Part shown: in pieces, positions 1 through 9,437 of the stretch
Position numbering within the stretch: position 1 is the first letter of the stretch
Layout: each line of letters starts with the position of its first letter
Assembly: GCA_963664665.2 (NCBI GenBank)
Contig: CAXXMH010000004.1
Location: 62,001 to 126,000 of the forward strand
Length of the DNA: 64,000 nucleotides
Reading direction: 5' to 3'
From: Bin55 sp963664665
Lineage (GTDB): Bacteria; Pseudomonadota; Gammaproteobacteria; Pseudomonadales; Azotimanducaceae
Program-made: the position numbers and the translations under genes
Notes under the pieces: model-generated
Databases searched by the model: none
The model's input: the letters and a program-made list of their open reading frames with translations, nothing else
Told to the model about the DNA's origin: nothing

Positions 1-1719
1 CTCCAATTCAACCGCATTGATTGGAATGTGATAGAACCCCCATAGGACCACTCGATCTAAAGCCTTTACGGCGACACGCATTTCGTCAATCGTTGAAGCC
101 TGTTCGGCTATCTCGACAAGCGCATCAACAACTTCATCACGCACACCGACCATGTTTCCTCCCATCTGGACCCCTGCTGCAGTTGAACTGAAATGATTGC
201 GCAGTTCGCCGACTGGCGGGTTTAGAAATAGGTGTTCGCGAACGTATGCGTCGAAATTACGTCCACGTAGAAGGTTGATGGCAGTCACGTTGTCCACTAA
301 TCTCATACGGCCGTCAATGCCCAGAAGTCGCAAGGTGTCCGTGTACGGCAGTAATACCCGCTGCATCGACTGATCTTGGGTGAGAATTTCGAATTCGAAC
401 GGCTCTCCCTGCTCATTGACCAAACGTCCGTTTTGAAGGTGCCAACCCGCTTCCTCAAGCAGTTCGCGTGCGCGTTCTAATGCTTCACGATTGCTGCCAT
501 AACCGTTCGACACAGGAAGCGTGAACGCGTGCGTGAAAACCCGCGGTGGTAACTGGTCCTGGAATGGTCGGAGTATTTCAAGCTCGGGTTCAGTAGGCAA
601 TCCATCTGCAGCAAATCGTGAATTTTCGAAATAGCTCAGTGCGCGGGATTGGGTACCATGCCGCATTACTCGGTTTTGCCATTCGAAATCGAATGCCAAT
701 GTCAAGGCTTCACGTACTCGCTCGTCCGCTAGGTAGCTGCGACGGGAGTTTAAGGCGATCGCTCGTTCGGCCCCAATGAATTTCCGGACTTCTCGAATCG
801 ATTGACGTATCCGATTTTCCTCTAGCGCAGGTACATCGTAGGACGACACCCAATGGCGAATGTCGTTTTCGAACATGACGTCGAATAGACCTTTTCGAAA
901 TGCCTCTCGAGCGACGCTTTGATCTCGGTAGACCTCGTAGCGTATCTCATCAAAGTTGTAACGTCCCCGATTTACTGGGATGTCGCGTCCCCAGTAGTCG
1001 TCTACACGCCGGTAAGTGACGTATGAACGTCCAAAATCAGCAATGCGATAAGGTCCGCTGCCAACCGGCGGTATAAGCGTCGGCTTGTTTGGATCGCGGC
1101 TTGCCCAGTAATGTGCTGGACGGACCGGAAACCAAGTCATAGCGACTAGGTTTGAGTTGTTGAATGTCGATTGATGATGGACAACGAAGTCCTTGGGTCC
1201 GAGGACTTCCATCGATTTGATCCAACTCCGAAAATACACTTGGCCCTGAACAGACGCCATGAGTTGGTCATAGGTGAATTGAATGTCATCGGTCGTGACC
1301 GGCACGCCGTCGTGCCAACGTGCGTGGTCGTGCAGACGGAAGTACAACGACCTACGATCCGGCGATAGAGCGATACCCTCAGCGAGTTGACCGTATAGGC
1401 CGGATAGCTCGTCCGCACTTCGAATGACCAATCGATCAATCGTTCGTCCCAACCCCATCGCATTCGGCAATTCAGGACCGCGAGCGCCATTGAAATTCAC
1501 TATGGGGGCGGTTGTTGCCAAGACGAGTTTGCCGCCTTTAGGAGCGTCTGGGTTGGCGTACTCGAAGTGCTGGAAATCGATTGGATATTTGAGTTCGTGG
1601 AGCAGAGACACGCCGTGCCTATATTCCAATTCCTGCGCCAGCAACGCATTGGGCGATAGAAGGCATACCGCGACTGACAGGTAGAGAATATTCGCGGTCC
1701 TTAAGCAGGCCGAGATCAT
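1..1719 (-). CDS. ABC transporter substrate-binding protein, family 5 (YejA-like), C-terminus cut by window edge
   Basis: Read directly from the minus strand, the frame is open from an ATG at 1719 to base 1 without a stop. Residues 1-28 form a signal peptide (hydrophobic core, LLA-Q cleavage). The mature N-terminus has the APKGGKLVL motif typical of family 5 extracellular solute-binding proteins (YejA/DppA/OppA). 573 codons are present; YejA-type proteins are about 600 residues, so only a short C-terminal piece is missing. The last visible residues (LWGFYHIPINAVELE) suit the C-terminal part of the family. The protein should bind an oligopeptide-like ligand in the periplasm and deliver it to the permeases encoded at 4840-7028 on the same strand. 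The ATPase gene is not in the window and may lie beyond base 1. The ligand cannot be read from sequence. Confidence 0.88.
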   Translation of the reverse strand, partial: MISACLRTANILYLSVAVCLLSPNALLAQELEYRHGVSLLHELKYPIDFQHFEYANPDAPKGGKLVLATTAPIVNFNGARGPELPNAMGLGRTIDRLVIRSADELSGLYGQLAEGIALSPDRRSLYFRLHDHARWHDGVPVTTDDIQFTYDQLMASVQGQVYFRSWIKSMEVLGPKDFVVHHQSTFNNSNLVAMTWFPVRPAHYWASRDPNKPTLIPPVGSGPYRIADFGRSYVTYRRVDDYWGRDIPVNRGRYNFDEIRYEVYRDQSVAREAFRKGLFDVMFENDIRHWVSSYDVPALEENRIRQSIREVRKFIGAERAIALNSRRSYLADERVREALTLAFDFEWQNRVMRHGTQSRALSYFENSRFAADGLPTEPELEILRPFQDQLPPRVFTHAFTLPVSNGYGSNREALERARELLEEAGWHLQNGRLVNEQGEPFEFEILTQDQSMQRVLLPYTDTLRLLGIDGRMRLVDNVTAINLLRGRNFDAYVREHLFLNPPVGELRNHFSSTAAGVQMGGNMVGVRDEVVDALVEIAEQASTIDEMRVAVKALDRVVLWGFYHIPINAVELE

Positions 1720-1934
1720 GTTTGGCGCGTTTCTGTTATTAAGTTGAAGGTGTGAAAAACTGCGACGCACGATGGCGCTCATCCACTACGTCCCGAATTC
1801 GTTAAAGCATAGGAAGTTAGACCGGAACGGCTACACACATAACCGTGCACACATGGGTGCAGGACAGGTCAAAAAAATTGGCATCGTCGCACCGAATTCG
1901 ATACGACGATGCCAGTTTATGTATGAGGCGATGC

Positions 1935-4715
1935 CTACATTTTTACGCGAACGCCAAATTGGAAGCGACGTCCCGCATTAATCGCACTCGAAAAGTGCTC
2001 CTCTGTTCCCGTTCCGAGCAGGTTGTAGTAGTACACGTTTTCGTCCCCAATGTTTATGGCTTCGAGACTAAACGCGACCCGCTCATTCAACGTATAGCCG
2101 AACGACGCATCAATCTGCGAGTACGCGTCAACAAAGTAGGGATGACCTTGACCATCGGCGGTTTGATCCAGGAAATCATCTCGGAAGTTGTATGACACGC
2201 GTGCAGCGATTTTGTCTTTTTCGTAGAACAAGGTAAAGTTGATCGTGCTCTCGGATAGACCAGGAATGCCGTATGCGGCATTCGTCTTCTCGTTACGGAA
2301 GTCAGAACCAGAGTTGATGATTGTCCAGTTTGCGATCACGCCCAACCCATCTAGGGGCGCAGGCAGTAAACCTTCAAACGTTCGCTGGAATGCCAGTTCG
2401 AGACCGTTCAAACTCGATTGACCAGTGTTCAACGGTCTGAATAACGTGAAAACCAGAGGTAAATTCGTTTCCGGATCCAACAATCCTGGGAATGGCACTT
2501 CTTCTAGATCAGGTTGTACAAATGCTTCGATGTCCTTGGTGAAAAAGCCGATCTGGGCGATTGAGTAGTCTGCGAAGTACCACTCGAAGGCAAGGTCGAA
2601 CTGAGTGGCCATCGTGGGATCCAGTTCCCCGTTACCACCGCGCATGGTGCGGACTCTGGCTTGGACAGACTTACGGGGATTCAGATCAAGATAGCGCGGC
2701 CGACTCATGACTTTCGCCAGCGATGCACGGATCACAATATCGTCACGCGGGTCAAACCGCAAATTTAGCGATGGCAATACTCTGGAGTATTCGTGTCCGA
2801 TGTCGACGTATCGAGGATCCGACAGGATGATCTCAGGTGTTGTTGGATCAGAGTAGTCGATGGAGATCGGCTCAGCGATTTCGCCTTCTGATCCGGTGCT
2901 ATTACTGACATAGCGAACACCGACGTTTCCTGAATACGGCGTTTCCCCGAATTCACCTGTGAAGGTGATCATGGCATAGACAGCGGTACCGTCGTCATCG
3001 TGGTTCAGGTCTTCATTGAATCGACCAACACGGAAATCCTCCAAGGCCTTCGCCGTTCCCGTATTGAATCCGCCTCCAGCGCGAATTTCATCAGCGCGGG
3101 TTTCGAACGTCCGCTGAATGACGTCGAGATTCGGAGTGATGATCGGCGATGGGAAATTAAGACCGAGACCGCTCAGGAAATCGTCCTCCGCGGGGAATGG
3201 ATAGTTGCCGCCAAACTCACTGATCGGGGCACGTATAAACGCCCGACTATTTAGGTAGCGATGACGGTCGCGTCGATTTTGATCATACCGTCTAACACCA
3301 AACTGCGCCGATTCGAGCCAAGCGCCGCCTATTTCGAATGTCGCATCGGCTCTAAATTGGATAACTTCGTCGTCGACTAGATGGTCTTGAATTGAGTGCT
3401 TCACGACTTCAAAGAAATCGGGATCGTTAATCGGCGATGTGGTCGTTAATGTCGGTAAGCCTCCTGGACCATACTTCCCATACGACATCTGCGTTCTGGT
3501 GTTTCGAATCAAGTAGTCACGGTTAGTGATGGGTGATTCAGTCTGCGAAATCGTTGCATCAAAATTCAGAGAGAGTCGGTCTGTTGCTTGAAATTGAATA
3601 TTTGCGCCAAGATTCGTCGCTTGAGTATCGACTACTTCGGTGGCATGCTGCACGAAGAGACCCGCACCGGAAGTCGAAAGCTCAGTGAAAATCCCGGTAC
3701 CGTTATCGTCTGTAATGGCCGCCGATGTAACCCGCGGATGCCCTTGCTGTAATCGAAAATCTCGCCAGAAATCTCGCTCGTTTTCGGCGTTGTCCGTGTG
3801 TAGCAAGTCAACCGTAATGTCAACTCGATCTGATGGGCGGAATTGGAGGGCAGATGAGATATTCAAGCGATCGCGGTCGGTTATGTGCATCTCACCAAGG
3901 AGCTGGCGCGGGTAATACCCCGTCATTGTTACGCCATCCAAGGTCACACTTCTCGGATCCCCAATGTAAGAGTAGTGGTGCAGTGAGTCTGACCGGAAGA
4001 CCCGGTTGTCCCACTGCGCTGAAACCATGAAACCTAAATCATCGGAAAGGAGATCGCTGTATAGCGCAAACACGCCTGGTGCCGTGTCGTCAGCCAGTTC
4101 ATTGATCGTGGTGTCAAAGTTGAAGGCCATGTGGCGCTCACCTAGATCAAAGGGCTTGCGCGCCTGAATGTCAACGAATCCGCCAAGACCGCCTTCAACG
4201 TGATCAGCGCGAGGCGACTTGTGGACTTCCACCGCCTGCACAAGCCCTGATTGAAAGGAGTGGAAACCCACGACACGAGAGCCCGCATTCGTCGCGCCTC
4301 GCCCGTCGTGACTTCCTGGTGACACGTTAGATGCCGACACACGTCCACCAATAGTTGTTTGTACGAAATTTGGACCAAGTCCGCGTACACTGACAAACGC
4401 CCCCTCGCCGCTCTTGCGGTCGATTGCGACACCGCTAATTCGTTGTAACGCCTCAGCTAGATTCTGATCTGGAAACAAGCCGATGTCTTCGGCTGTGATT
4501 GTGTCTTTGAAATGATCAGCGAGTTTCTTGCGATCGAGGGACTGCTGCATACTGCCGCGAATCCCATATACGACAACCTCTTCAGTTACGCTATCTGCTC
4601 CCTCTTCTTCGTCATCCGTTTCCTGTGCCAGCACACTGACGTAACTTGATGAAGCTAAAAATAAGATGGCCATGCCAGTCCAGAAGGACTGCAATCTGAG
4701 TTTTGAGGACGCCAT
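1935..4715 (-). CDS. TonB-dependent outer-membrane receptor (Caulobacter/Xanthomonas class)
   Basis: This 926-residue protein has a signal peptide (about 1-30, VLA-Q), an acidic linker, a TonB box EEVVVYG at 45-51, a plug domain from about 58 to 190 (IGLFPDQNLAEALQRISGV, then VRGLGPNFVQTT) and a long C-terminal beta-barrel. The plug motif FPDQN-AEALQRI-GV is that of the TonB-dependent receptors abundant in Caulobacter, Xanthomonas and marine gammaproteobacteria, many of which import oligosaccharides, peptides or other large substrates. It imports its ligand across the outer membrane using TonB-ExbB-ExbD energy. It lies between the YejE-like permease gene and the substrate-binding protein gene, on the same strand, which suggests the receptor feeds that ABC importer. 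No N-terminal sigma-regulator signalling domain is visible. Ligand unknown. Confidence 0.93.
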   Translation of the reverse strand: MASSKLRLQSFWTGMAILFLASSSYVSVLAQETDDEEEGADSVTEEVVVYGIRGSMQQSLDRKKLADHFKDTITAEDIGLFPDQNLAEALQRISGVAIDRKSGEGAFVSVRGLGPNFVQTTIGGRVSASNVSPGSHDGRGATNAGSRVVGFHSFQSGLVQAVEVHKSPRADHVEGGLGGFVDIQARKPFDLGERHMAFNFDTTINELADDTAPGVFALYSDLLSDDLGFMVSAQWDNRVFRSDSLHHYSYIGDPRSVTLDGVTMTGYYPRQLLGEMHITDRDRLNISSALQFRPSDRVDITVDLLHTDNAENERDFWRDFRLQQGHPRVTSAAITDDNGTGIFTELSTSGAGLFVQHATEVVDTQATNLGANIQFQATDRLSLNFDATISQTESPITNRDYLIRNTRTQMSYGKYGPGGLPTLTTTSPINDPDFFEVVKHSIQDHLVDDEVIQFRADATFEIGGAWLESAQFGVRRYDQNRRDRHRYLNSRAFIRAPISEFGGNYPFPAEDDFLSGLGLNFPSPIITPNLDVIQRTFETRADEIRAGGGFNTGTAKALEDFRVGRFNEDLNHDDDGTAVYAMITFTGEFGETPYSGNVGVRYVSNSTGSEGEIAEPISIDYSDPTTPEIILSDPRYVDIGHEYSRVLPSLNLRFDPRDDIVIRASLAKVMSRPRYLDLNPRKSVQARVRTMRGGNGELDPTMATQFDLAFEWYFADYSIAQIGFFTKDIEAFVQPDLEEVPFPGLLDPETNLPLVFTLFRPLNTGQSSLNGLELAFQRTFEGLLPAPLDGLGVIANWTIINSGSDFRNEKTNAAYGIPGLSESTINFTLFYEKDKIAARVSYNFRDDFLDQTADGQGHPYFVDAYSQIDASFGYTLNERVAFSLEAINIGDENVYYYNLLGTGTEEHFSSAINAGRRFQFGVRVKM

Positions 4716-4839
4716 TTAGACTCCCGACTTAAGAAGGATGGATTTCTTTAATCATACCTGATTTAAGCCCTTGGGAACATTGCTGACATCAGCTGGAAAC
4801 GCACGTATTTGTAGCGTTATCGATTGACGAATTAGTGGT

Positions 4840-5931
4840 TTACGTGATCGAGCGTCGGGGGTCAAATGCGTCTCGAACGCCTTCGCCAACGAATACCAAG
4901 AGAGTCAACATGATCGCTAGGGTAAAGAACCCGGAAAGCCCAAGCCACGGCGCGTGCAGATTTGCTTTACCTTGTGCGAGTAACTCGCCTAAGGATGGGT
5001 AGCCTACCGGTAGCCCAAAGCCCAGAAAGTCCAGAGACGTGAGAGTCGTGATCGAACCGTTGAGGATGAATGGGAGAAACGTTAATGTAGCGACCATGGC
5101 GTTTGGCAGTACATACTTGAACATGATTTTGAAGTCTTTCTCCCCGAGTGCGCGCGCTGCATTCACGTACTCGAAGTTGCGCGTGCGAAGAAACTCTGCT
5201 CGAACGACGGCAACGAGAGACATCCAATTGAACAAGACGAGTAAGAAAAGCAATACGAACGGGTTCGGCTCAAAAATGCTGGCCAGGATGATGATGACGA
5301 ATAACGTAGGCAATCCGGACCAGACTTCGACAATGCGTTGTCCAATAAGGTCGATCAGTCCGCCGAAGTAGCCCTGGGTAGAACCCACGGCTATTCCGAT
5401 GACAGAAGTGATCAACGTGAGCGCCAAGCCAAATAGCACGGACAACCGAAATCCGTATATGAGACGCGCAACTACATCACGCGCCACATCGTCAGTACCA
5501 AGCCAATGTCGTTTACTCGGCGCCGCAGGCACCGTCCCTTCAGTATGACGATCAATCGTATCGTGGCTGAATGGAATCGGTGGCCATAGCATCCATCCAT
5601 CGCCTTCTTTGACTAAATCTTGAACAACCGGTGAGGCATAGTGAGCCTCGGTTTCAAATACGCCACCAAATTCTGTTTCCGGATATTCGAAGATCAAAGG
5701 GACGTAGAACTTACCTTCGTAGCCCAACACAATCGGTTTGTCATTCGCGATAACCTCTGCAAACAAACTGAGAATCACCAAAGTCCCGATGATCCACAGA
5801 CTCCAATAACCTCGTTTATTTGCCTTGAAGTTCGCCCAGCGACGCTGTGTGAGGGGCGAAAACCCAAACTGTGGACGTCCTCGTGGGACTAAAGACTGAG
5901 CCTCAAGCGCTTGCGTTTGTGTCTCTGACAT
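4840..5931 (-). CDS. yejE: Peptide ABC transporter permease, YejE-like
   Basis: Second inner-membrane permease of a peptide-type ABC importer, 363 residues. The N-terminus has the basic RRWANFKANKRGYWSLWI segment leading into the first membrane helix, then a periplasmic loop (about 65-140), then the transport domain with RLIYGFRLSVLFGLALT and the EAA-type loop (AARALGEKDFKIMFKYVLPN). This order and length match YejE, whose family imports oligopeptides and microcin C in enterobacteria. Its ATG overlaps the yejB stop by one base (TGATG), so translation of the two is coupled. The YejABEF assignment of the family is established; the substrate here is not known. Confidence 0.92.
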   Translation of the reverse strand: MSETQTQALEAQSLVPRGRPQFGFSPLTQRRWANFKANKRGYWSLWIIGTLVILSLFAEVIANDKPIVLGYEGKFYVPLIFEYPETEFGGVFETEAHYASPVVQDLVKEGDGWMLWPPIPFSHDTIDRHTEGTVPAAPSKRHWLGTDDVARDVVARLIYGFRLSVLFGLALTLITSVIGIAVGSTQGYFGGLIDLIGQRIVEVWSGLPTLFVIIILASIFEPNPFVLLFLLVLFNWMSLVAVVRAEFLRTRNFEYVNAARALGEKDFKIMFKYVLPNAMVATLTFLPFILNGSITTLTSLDFLGFGLPVGYPSLGELLAQGKANLHAPWLGLSGFFTLAIMLTLLVFVGEGVRDAFDPRRSIT

Positions 5932-7028
5932 CAGTTATTTCGCGACTCAAAATCGATGCGGGGATCGACGAACGTATAGGTAATGTCGCCAACCAATGTC
6001 ATGATCAAGCCGACGAACGTGAATATGAACAGCGTGCCGAATATGATCGGGTAGTCCCTTCGCAAGACAGCGTCAAAACCAAGAAGCCCAAGCCCGTCCA
6101 AGGAAAAGATCACCTCAATCAAGAGTGCGCCGGTGAAAAGGATCCCTACTAACGCAGCCGGAAATCCTGCGATCACGATCAGCATTGCGTTTCGAAAGAC
6201 GTGACCATACAAGACACGCTGTTCGTCTAAACCCTTGGCCCGGGCGGTTAGGACGTACTGCTTGGCGATTTCGTCGAGAAATGAGTTCTTTGTGAGCATT
6301 GTTAGCGTCGCAAAGCCGCCGATCGTCAATGCGACAACCGGTAACGCCAGATGCCAGAAATAGTCGGCGATCTTCCCTGCAAAACTCAACTCGTCAAAGT
6401 TGTTGGATGTGAGTCCGCGCAATGGAAAAAGGTCCAAGTACGCGCCACCCGCAAACAGCACGATTAGAAAGACGGCAAACAGGAAACCAGGTACTGCGTA
6501 GCCAACGAAGATGACACCACTCGTCCATGCGTCATACCTACTACCATCACGTACAGCTTTTGTGACGCCGAGTGGAATGGAGATTAGATAGATAAGCAAC
6601 ATGGACCACAGGCCGAGCGAGATCGACACGGGAAAGCGCTCGACAATGAGGTCTATAACAGGACGACCCTCAAAGTAGCTCTCGCCGAGGTCTAATGTGA
6701 GGTAGTCACCCAGCATCTTGAAATAGCGTATATGCACGGGTTGATCGAAACCGAATTGGCGCTCGATCGCTTCAATCAGTTCAGGATCTAGACCTTGTGC
6801 GCCAGCGTATTGCGACTGTGCCGAGTTCGACTCGTTCATCTGTCGCGCTCCACTCTGCGCTCCCGCTACGCGACTGGTGGCACCACCTGTGTCTTGCCCA
6901 GTGAGCGCCGCGACCATTTGATCTACGGGACCGCCAGGTGCCAATTGCACGATAAAAAAATTAAGGGTGATGATCCCGATAAGTGTCGGTACGAGTAACA
7001 GAAGCCGACGGAATAAATACTTAGCCAT
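5931..7028 (-). CDS. yejB: Peptide ABC transporter permease, YejB-like
   Basis: First permease of the importer, 365 residues. It starts MAKYLFRRLLLLVPTLIG, followed by FFIVQLAPGGPVDQM, the N-terminal helix and signature of DppB/OppB/YejB permeases. An Ala/Gly/Gln-rich insertion (about residues 45-80) before GFDQPVHIRYF is characteristic of YejB rather than DppB. The EAA loop is TARAKGLDEQRVLYGHVFRNA. It is the first gene of the minus-strand transport group and is transcribed divergently from the dioxygenase gene at 7206, leaving about 180 bases for two promoters. Confidence 0.92.
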   Translation of the reverse strand: MAKYLFRRLLLLVPTLIGIITLNFFIVQLAPGGPVDQMVAALTGQDTGGATSRVAGAQSGARQMNESNSAQSQYAGAQGLDPELIEAIERQFGFDQPVHIRYFKMLGDYLTLDLGESYFEGRPVIDLIVERFPVSISLGLWSMLLIYLISIPLGVTKAVRDGSRYDAWTSGVIFVGYAVPGFLFAVFLIVLFAGGAYLDLFPLRGLTSNNFDELSFAGKIADYFWHLALPVVALTIGGFATLTMLTKNSFLDEIAKQYVLTARAKGLDEQRVLYGHVFRNAMLIVIAGFPAALVGILFTGALLIEVIFSLDGLGLLGFDAVLRRDYPIIFGTLFIFTFVGLIMTLVGDITYTFVDPRIDFESRNN

Positions 7029-7205
7029 TGTGGTTTTGGCTAGAGACGCACCAGAGAACTTTGAAAGCGCCGAAGTCTAACGAGCAGGTGCAAGTCCAAT
7101 GCAGATCTAGTCGCATCCGATGAAAGATTCACCATTCAATAGCAACTATGACCACGACGGATAGCCGTAGAATGCTGGAGCATAAATCAGGGTTTCTTCG
7201 GGCTA

Positions 7206-8120
7206 ATGAAGTCACTAGAAGACACTAATCGAAATCCCATCGGCGAGGACCAGATTTCGCTCACGCAAAGCCAGGTAGAACAGTACGACAGGGATGGGTA
7301 CGTGGTCGTTGAGGATGTGATCGATGCCGACACCCTCAGTGAGCTTAGGCTAGTGACCGACGATCTTGTGGCACAGGCGCGAGGTATTACCGAGCACACG
7401 TCAACACTTGATCTCGATCCTTCTCACACACCCGATAAGCCGCTGGTGCGACGGATCAAACATCCTTACTTCGCGCATCCGTTCTACCAATCCATTGCTG
7501 CCTATCCTCCGATGATGGCCATACTGAGTTCGTTGATTGGAACTGATATTCGCCTGCGCACCGGAGGGAAGGTCAATCTAAAACTCGCTGGCGACGGCGC
7601 TGCCATCGAGTGGCATCAGGATTGGGCGTTTTATCCACACACCAATCAGGATGTGTTAGCGGTCGGAATATTGCTTGATGACATGGACGCTGACAACGGA
7701 CCGCTTTTAGCCGTGCCAGGGAGCCATGCGGGACCGATTTACGATCATCACAGCCAAGGGGTGTTTTGTGGTGCGATCGATGTGAAGCGAGAAGGTCTCG
7801 ATCTTTCCGATGCGTGTGAGTTGCACGGTTCTGCCGGCGCCATCACCGTCCACCATGCTCGATTAATACACGGATCAGCCATTAATCGCTCATCGCGTGC
7901 GCGACGAATCTTGTTCTATGTATACGCAGCATGTGACGCTTGGCCCCTAATGGGCGTGAGCGATCTGGATGAGTTTGATGACATGATCATGCACGGCAAT
8001 GCCACGCTACGACCTCGGTTAGAGAACGTGCCGGTACGAATGCCGCTACCCGCGGCTCCTAATCAAGGATCTATTTACGAGAATCAGCGTACGCTAGAAA
8101 ACAAGTACTTCATTGCTTAG
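7206..8120 (+). CDS. PhyH-family Fe(II)/2-oxoglutarate dioxygenase
   Basis: A 304-residue phytanoyl-CoA dioxygenase (PhyH/EctD) family protein. The iron facial triad is visible as H137-x-D139 (EWHQDW) and the distal H222 (LIHGSAINRS), with a basic residue in the following RSSRAR stretch as a candidate 2-oxoglutarate anchor. The segment after the HxD, FYPHTNQDVLAVGILLDDMD, is typical of PhyH proteins acting on small soluble substrates. It is divergent from yejB and faces the minus-strand sugar-acid genes, so it may act on the imported ligand or on an acid-sugar precursor; that link is inferred from position only. The substrate cannot be deduced. Confidence 0.9.
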   Translation: MKSLEDTNRNPIGEDQISLTQSQVEQYDRDGYVVVEDVIDADTLSELRLVTDDLVAQARGITEHTSTLDLDPSHTPDKPLVRRIKHPYFAHPFYQSIAAYPPMMAILSSLIGTDIRLRTGGKVNLKLAGDGAAIEWHQDWAFYPHTNQDVLAVGILLDDMDADNGPLLAVPGSHAGPIYDHHSQGVFCGAIDVKREGLDLSDACELHGSAGAITVHHARLIHGSAINRSSRARRILFYVYAACDAWPLMGVSDLDEFDDMIMHGNATLRPRLENVPVRMPLPAAPNQGSIYENQRTLENKYFIA

Positions 8121-8222
8121 TCAGCTTTCGCCCTGTATCTGTCAGCGTTGGGAGTACTGAACCTAAAGCGTTATTAGCGGGAATGCGAGTGTGCTACCCG
8201 TGACAGCCATGCGCGAAAGCAA

Positions 8223-9437
8223 TCAGAATCGTTCGATCGGGCAACCGTACTTCGTTTCGTAATCCTCATGTACCATGCGTTCGTATGCAGTCACCTCTTG
8301 TAGCGGTAGCTGTACGGGTACTGCCCCCGACCCTTGTAGAGAAGACTCGTAAATCGCCATCGCCATTTCGACATCTTTTCGACCGCCTAGACCGTATTCG
8401 GCAGGATGATCCCCTAAGGCTGCATTGGCGATGCTCATGATTTCGGAAGCGTGGCCTACGCACCAGTCGTCGATTGCATGGTTACGGAATGGGTTCTCAA
8501 ACACGATTTCTGGTTTCGAGTGAACGATGATGCGTTGGATCACGTCGATGCCGTCAATTCGGCGTCGTTCTGTTTCCACAGGAATTTCATCCCATGATTC
8601 GCCGGTGAGCAATCGCAACGGAAGTTCCGGACCGAAATAGTCGCCATCAAGGATGCTGCCGAGTGTGCCCGTAATCTGGCAGTATTTCTGTAGTTCACCG
8701 AGTCTTGATGTCTCGTAAATACCCGTCGCACCACTCTCAAATTCAATCAGCGCGTGAGCCCAGTCCTCGTGTGCTCGATTGGGGTCTGAGTGGTATTTTT
8801 TGACAATCGCAGAGATCTGCTGAGGTTCACTTTGAGCGTAGAGTCGCAGTTGCGATAAACGATGTGCGCCCATGTCCATACACATACCGGATGTACGACC
8901 GAAACTCGAGACAGGACGCCCGAGTCCTCTAGGTGTTATTTGGGGTTCAAAAGGAACTTGACGTTTCGGTTCGCTGAAATACACGCGTACGATGTCGCCG
9001 AGGATGCCTTCCGCGATTAGTTTGAGTATTAGTCGTTGCTTCGGCATCCTGAAATAGTTTTCCGCAACCTCGAACTGCACGCCGTTACGCCGACAAGTGT
9101 CAATGATTAGGTCACAGCAAGTCAACGTCAGTGCCATTGGTTTCTCGACCATGACGTGCTTGCCGCGTTCCGCAATCTGACACGCTAGAACATGGTGGGT
9201 TGGATCGCCTGTCACGATGTCGACGACTTGAATGTCCTCGTGCCGGTCAAGCATTTCATCTAACCGGGTGTAGTGCGGTACGCCATACTTGGCACCGCTG
9301 GCAGCAGCAATGTCCTCAACCATGTCGCACAGGGCGACAAATTCAATATCACCCTTTCTAGCAAGTTCGCTGAGCGTAGGCAAATGCCACTTTTGGGCTG
9401 GATTTCCGCAACCTAGTAACGCAACTTTCGCTTTCAT
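8223..9437 (-). CDS. Gfo/Idh/MocA family NAD(P)-dependent oxidoreductase
   Basis: A 404-residue sugar- or cyclitol-type dehydrogenase. The N-terminus has a Rossmann dinucleotide site (VALLGCGNPAQKWHLP), and the family motif EKP (E98-K99-P100) supplies the usual catalytic lysine. The C-terminal alpha/beta domain includes MDMGAHRLSQLRLYA, corresponding to the conserved D..H segment of the substrate site. It is the last gene of a minus-strand series with a TIM-barrel isomerase (ATGA-type 4-base overlap with 9434), a PhyH dioxygenase, an OtnC-like aldolase and an OtnK-like kinase. In classical tetronate pathways oxidation is done by an LtnD/OtnD-type dehydrogenase; this protein may take that place. 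The exact substrate is inferred only. Confidence 0.9.
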   Translation of the reverse strand: MKAKVALLGCGNPAQKWHLPTLSELARKGDIEFVALCDMVEDIAAASGAKYGVPHYTRLDEMLDRHEDIQVVDIVTGDPTHHVLACQIAERGKHVMVEKPMALTLTCCDLIIDTCRRNGVQFEVAENYFRMPKQRLILKLIAEGILGDIVRVYFSEPKRQVPFEPQITPRGLGRPVSSFGRTSGMCMDMGAHRLSQLRLYAQSEPQQISAIVKKYHSDPNRAHEDWAHALIEFESGATGIYETSRLGELQKYCQITGTLGSILDGDYFGPELPLRLLTGESWDEIPVETERRRIDGIDVIQRIIVHSKPEIVFENPFRNHAIDDWCVGHASEIMSIANAALGDHPAEYGLGGRKDVEMAMAIYESSLQGSGAVPVQLPLQEVTAYERMVHEDYETKYGCPIERF

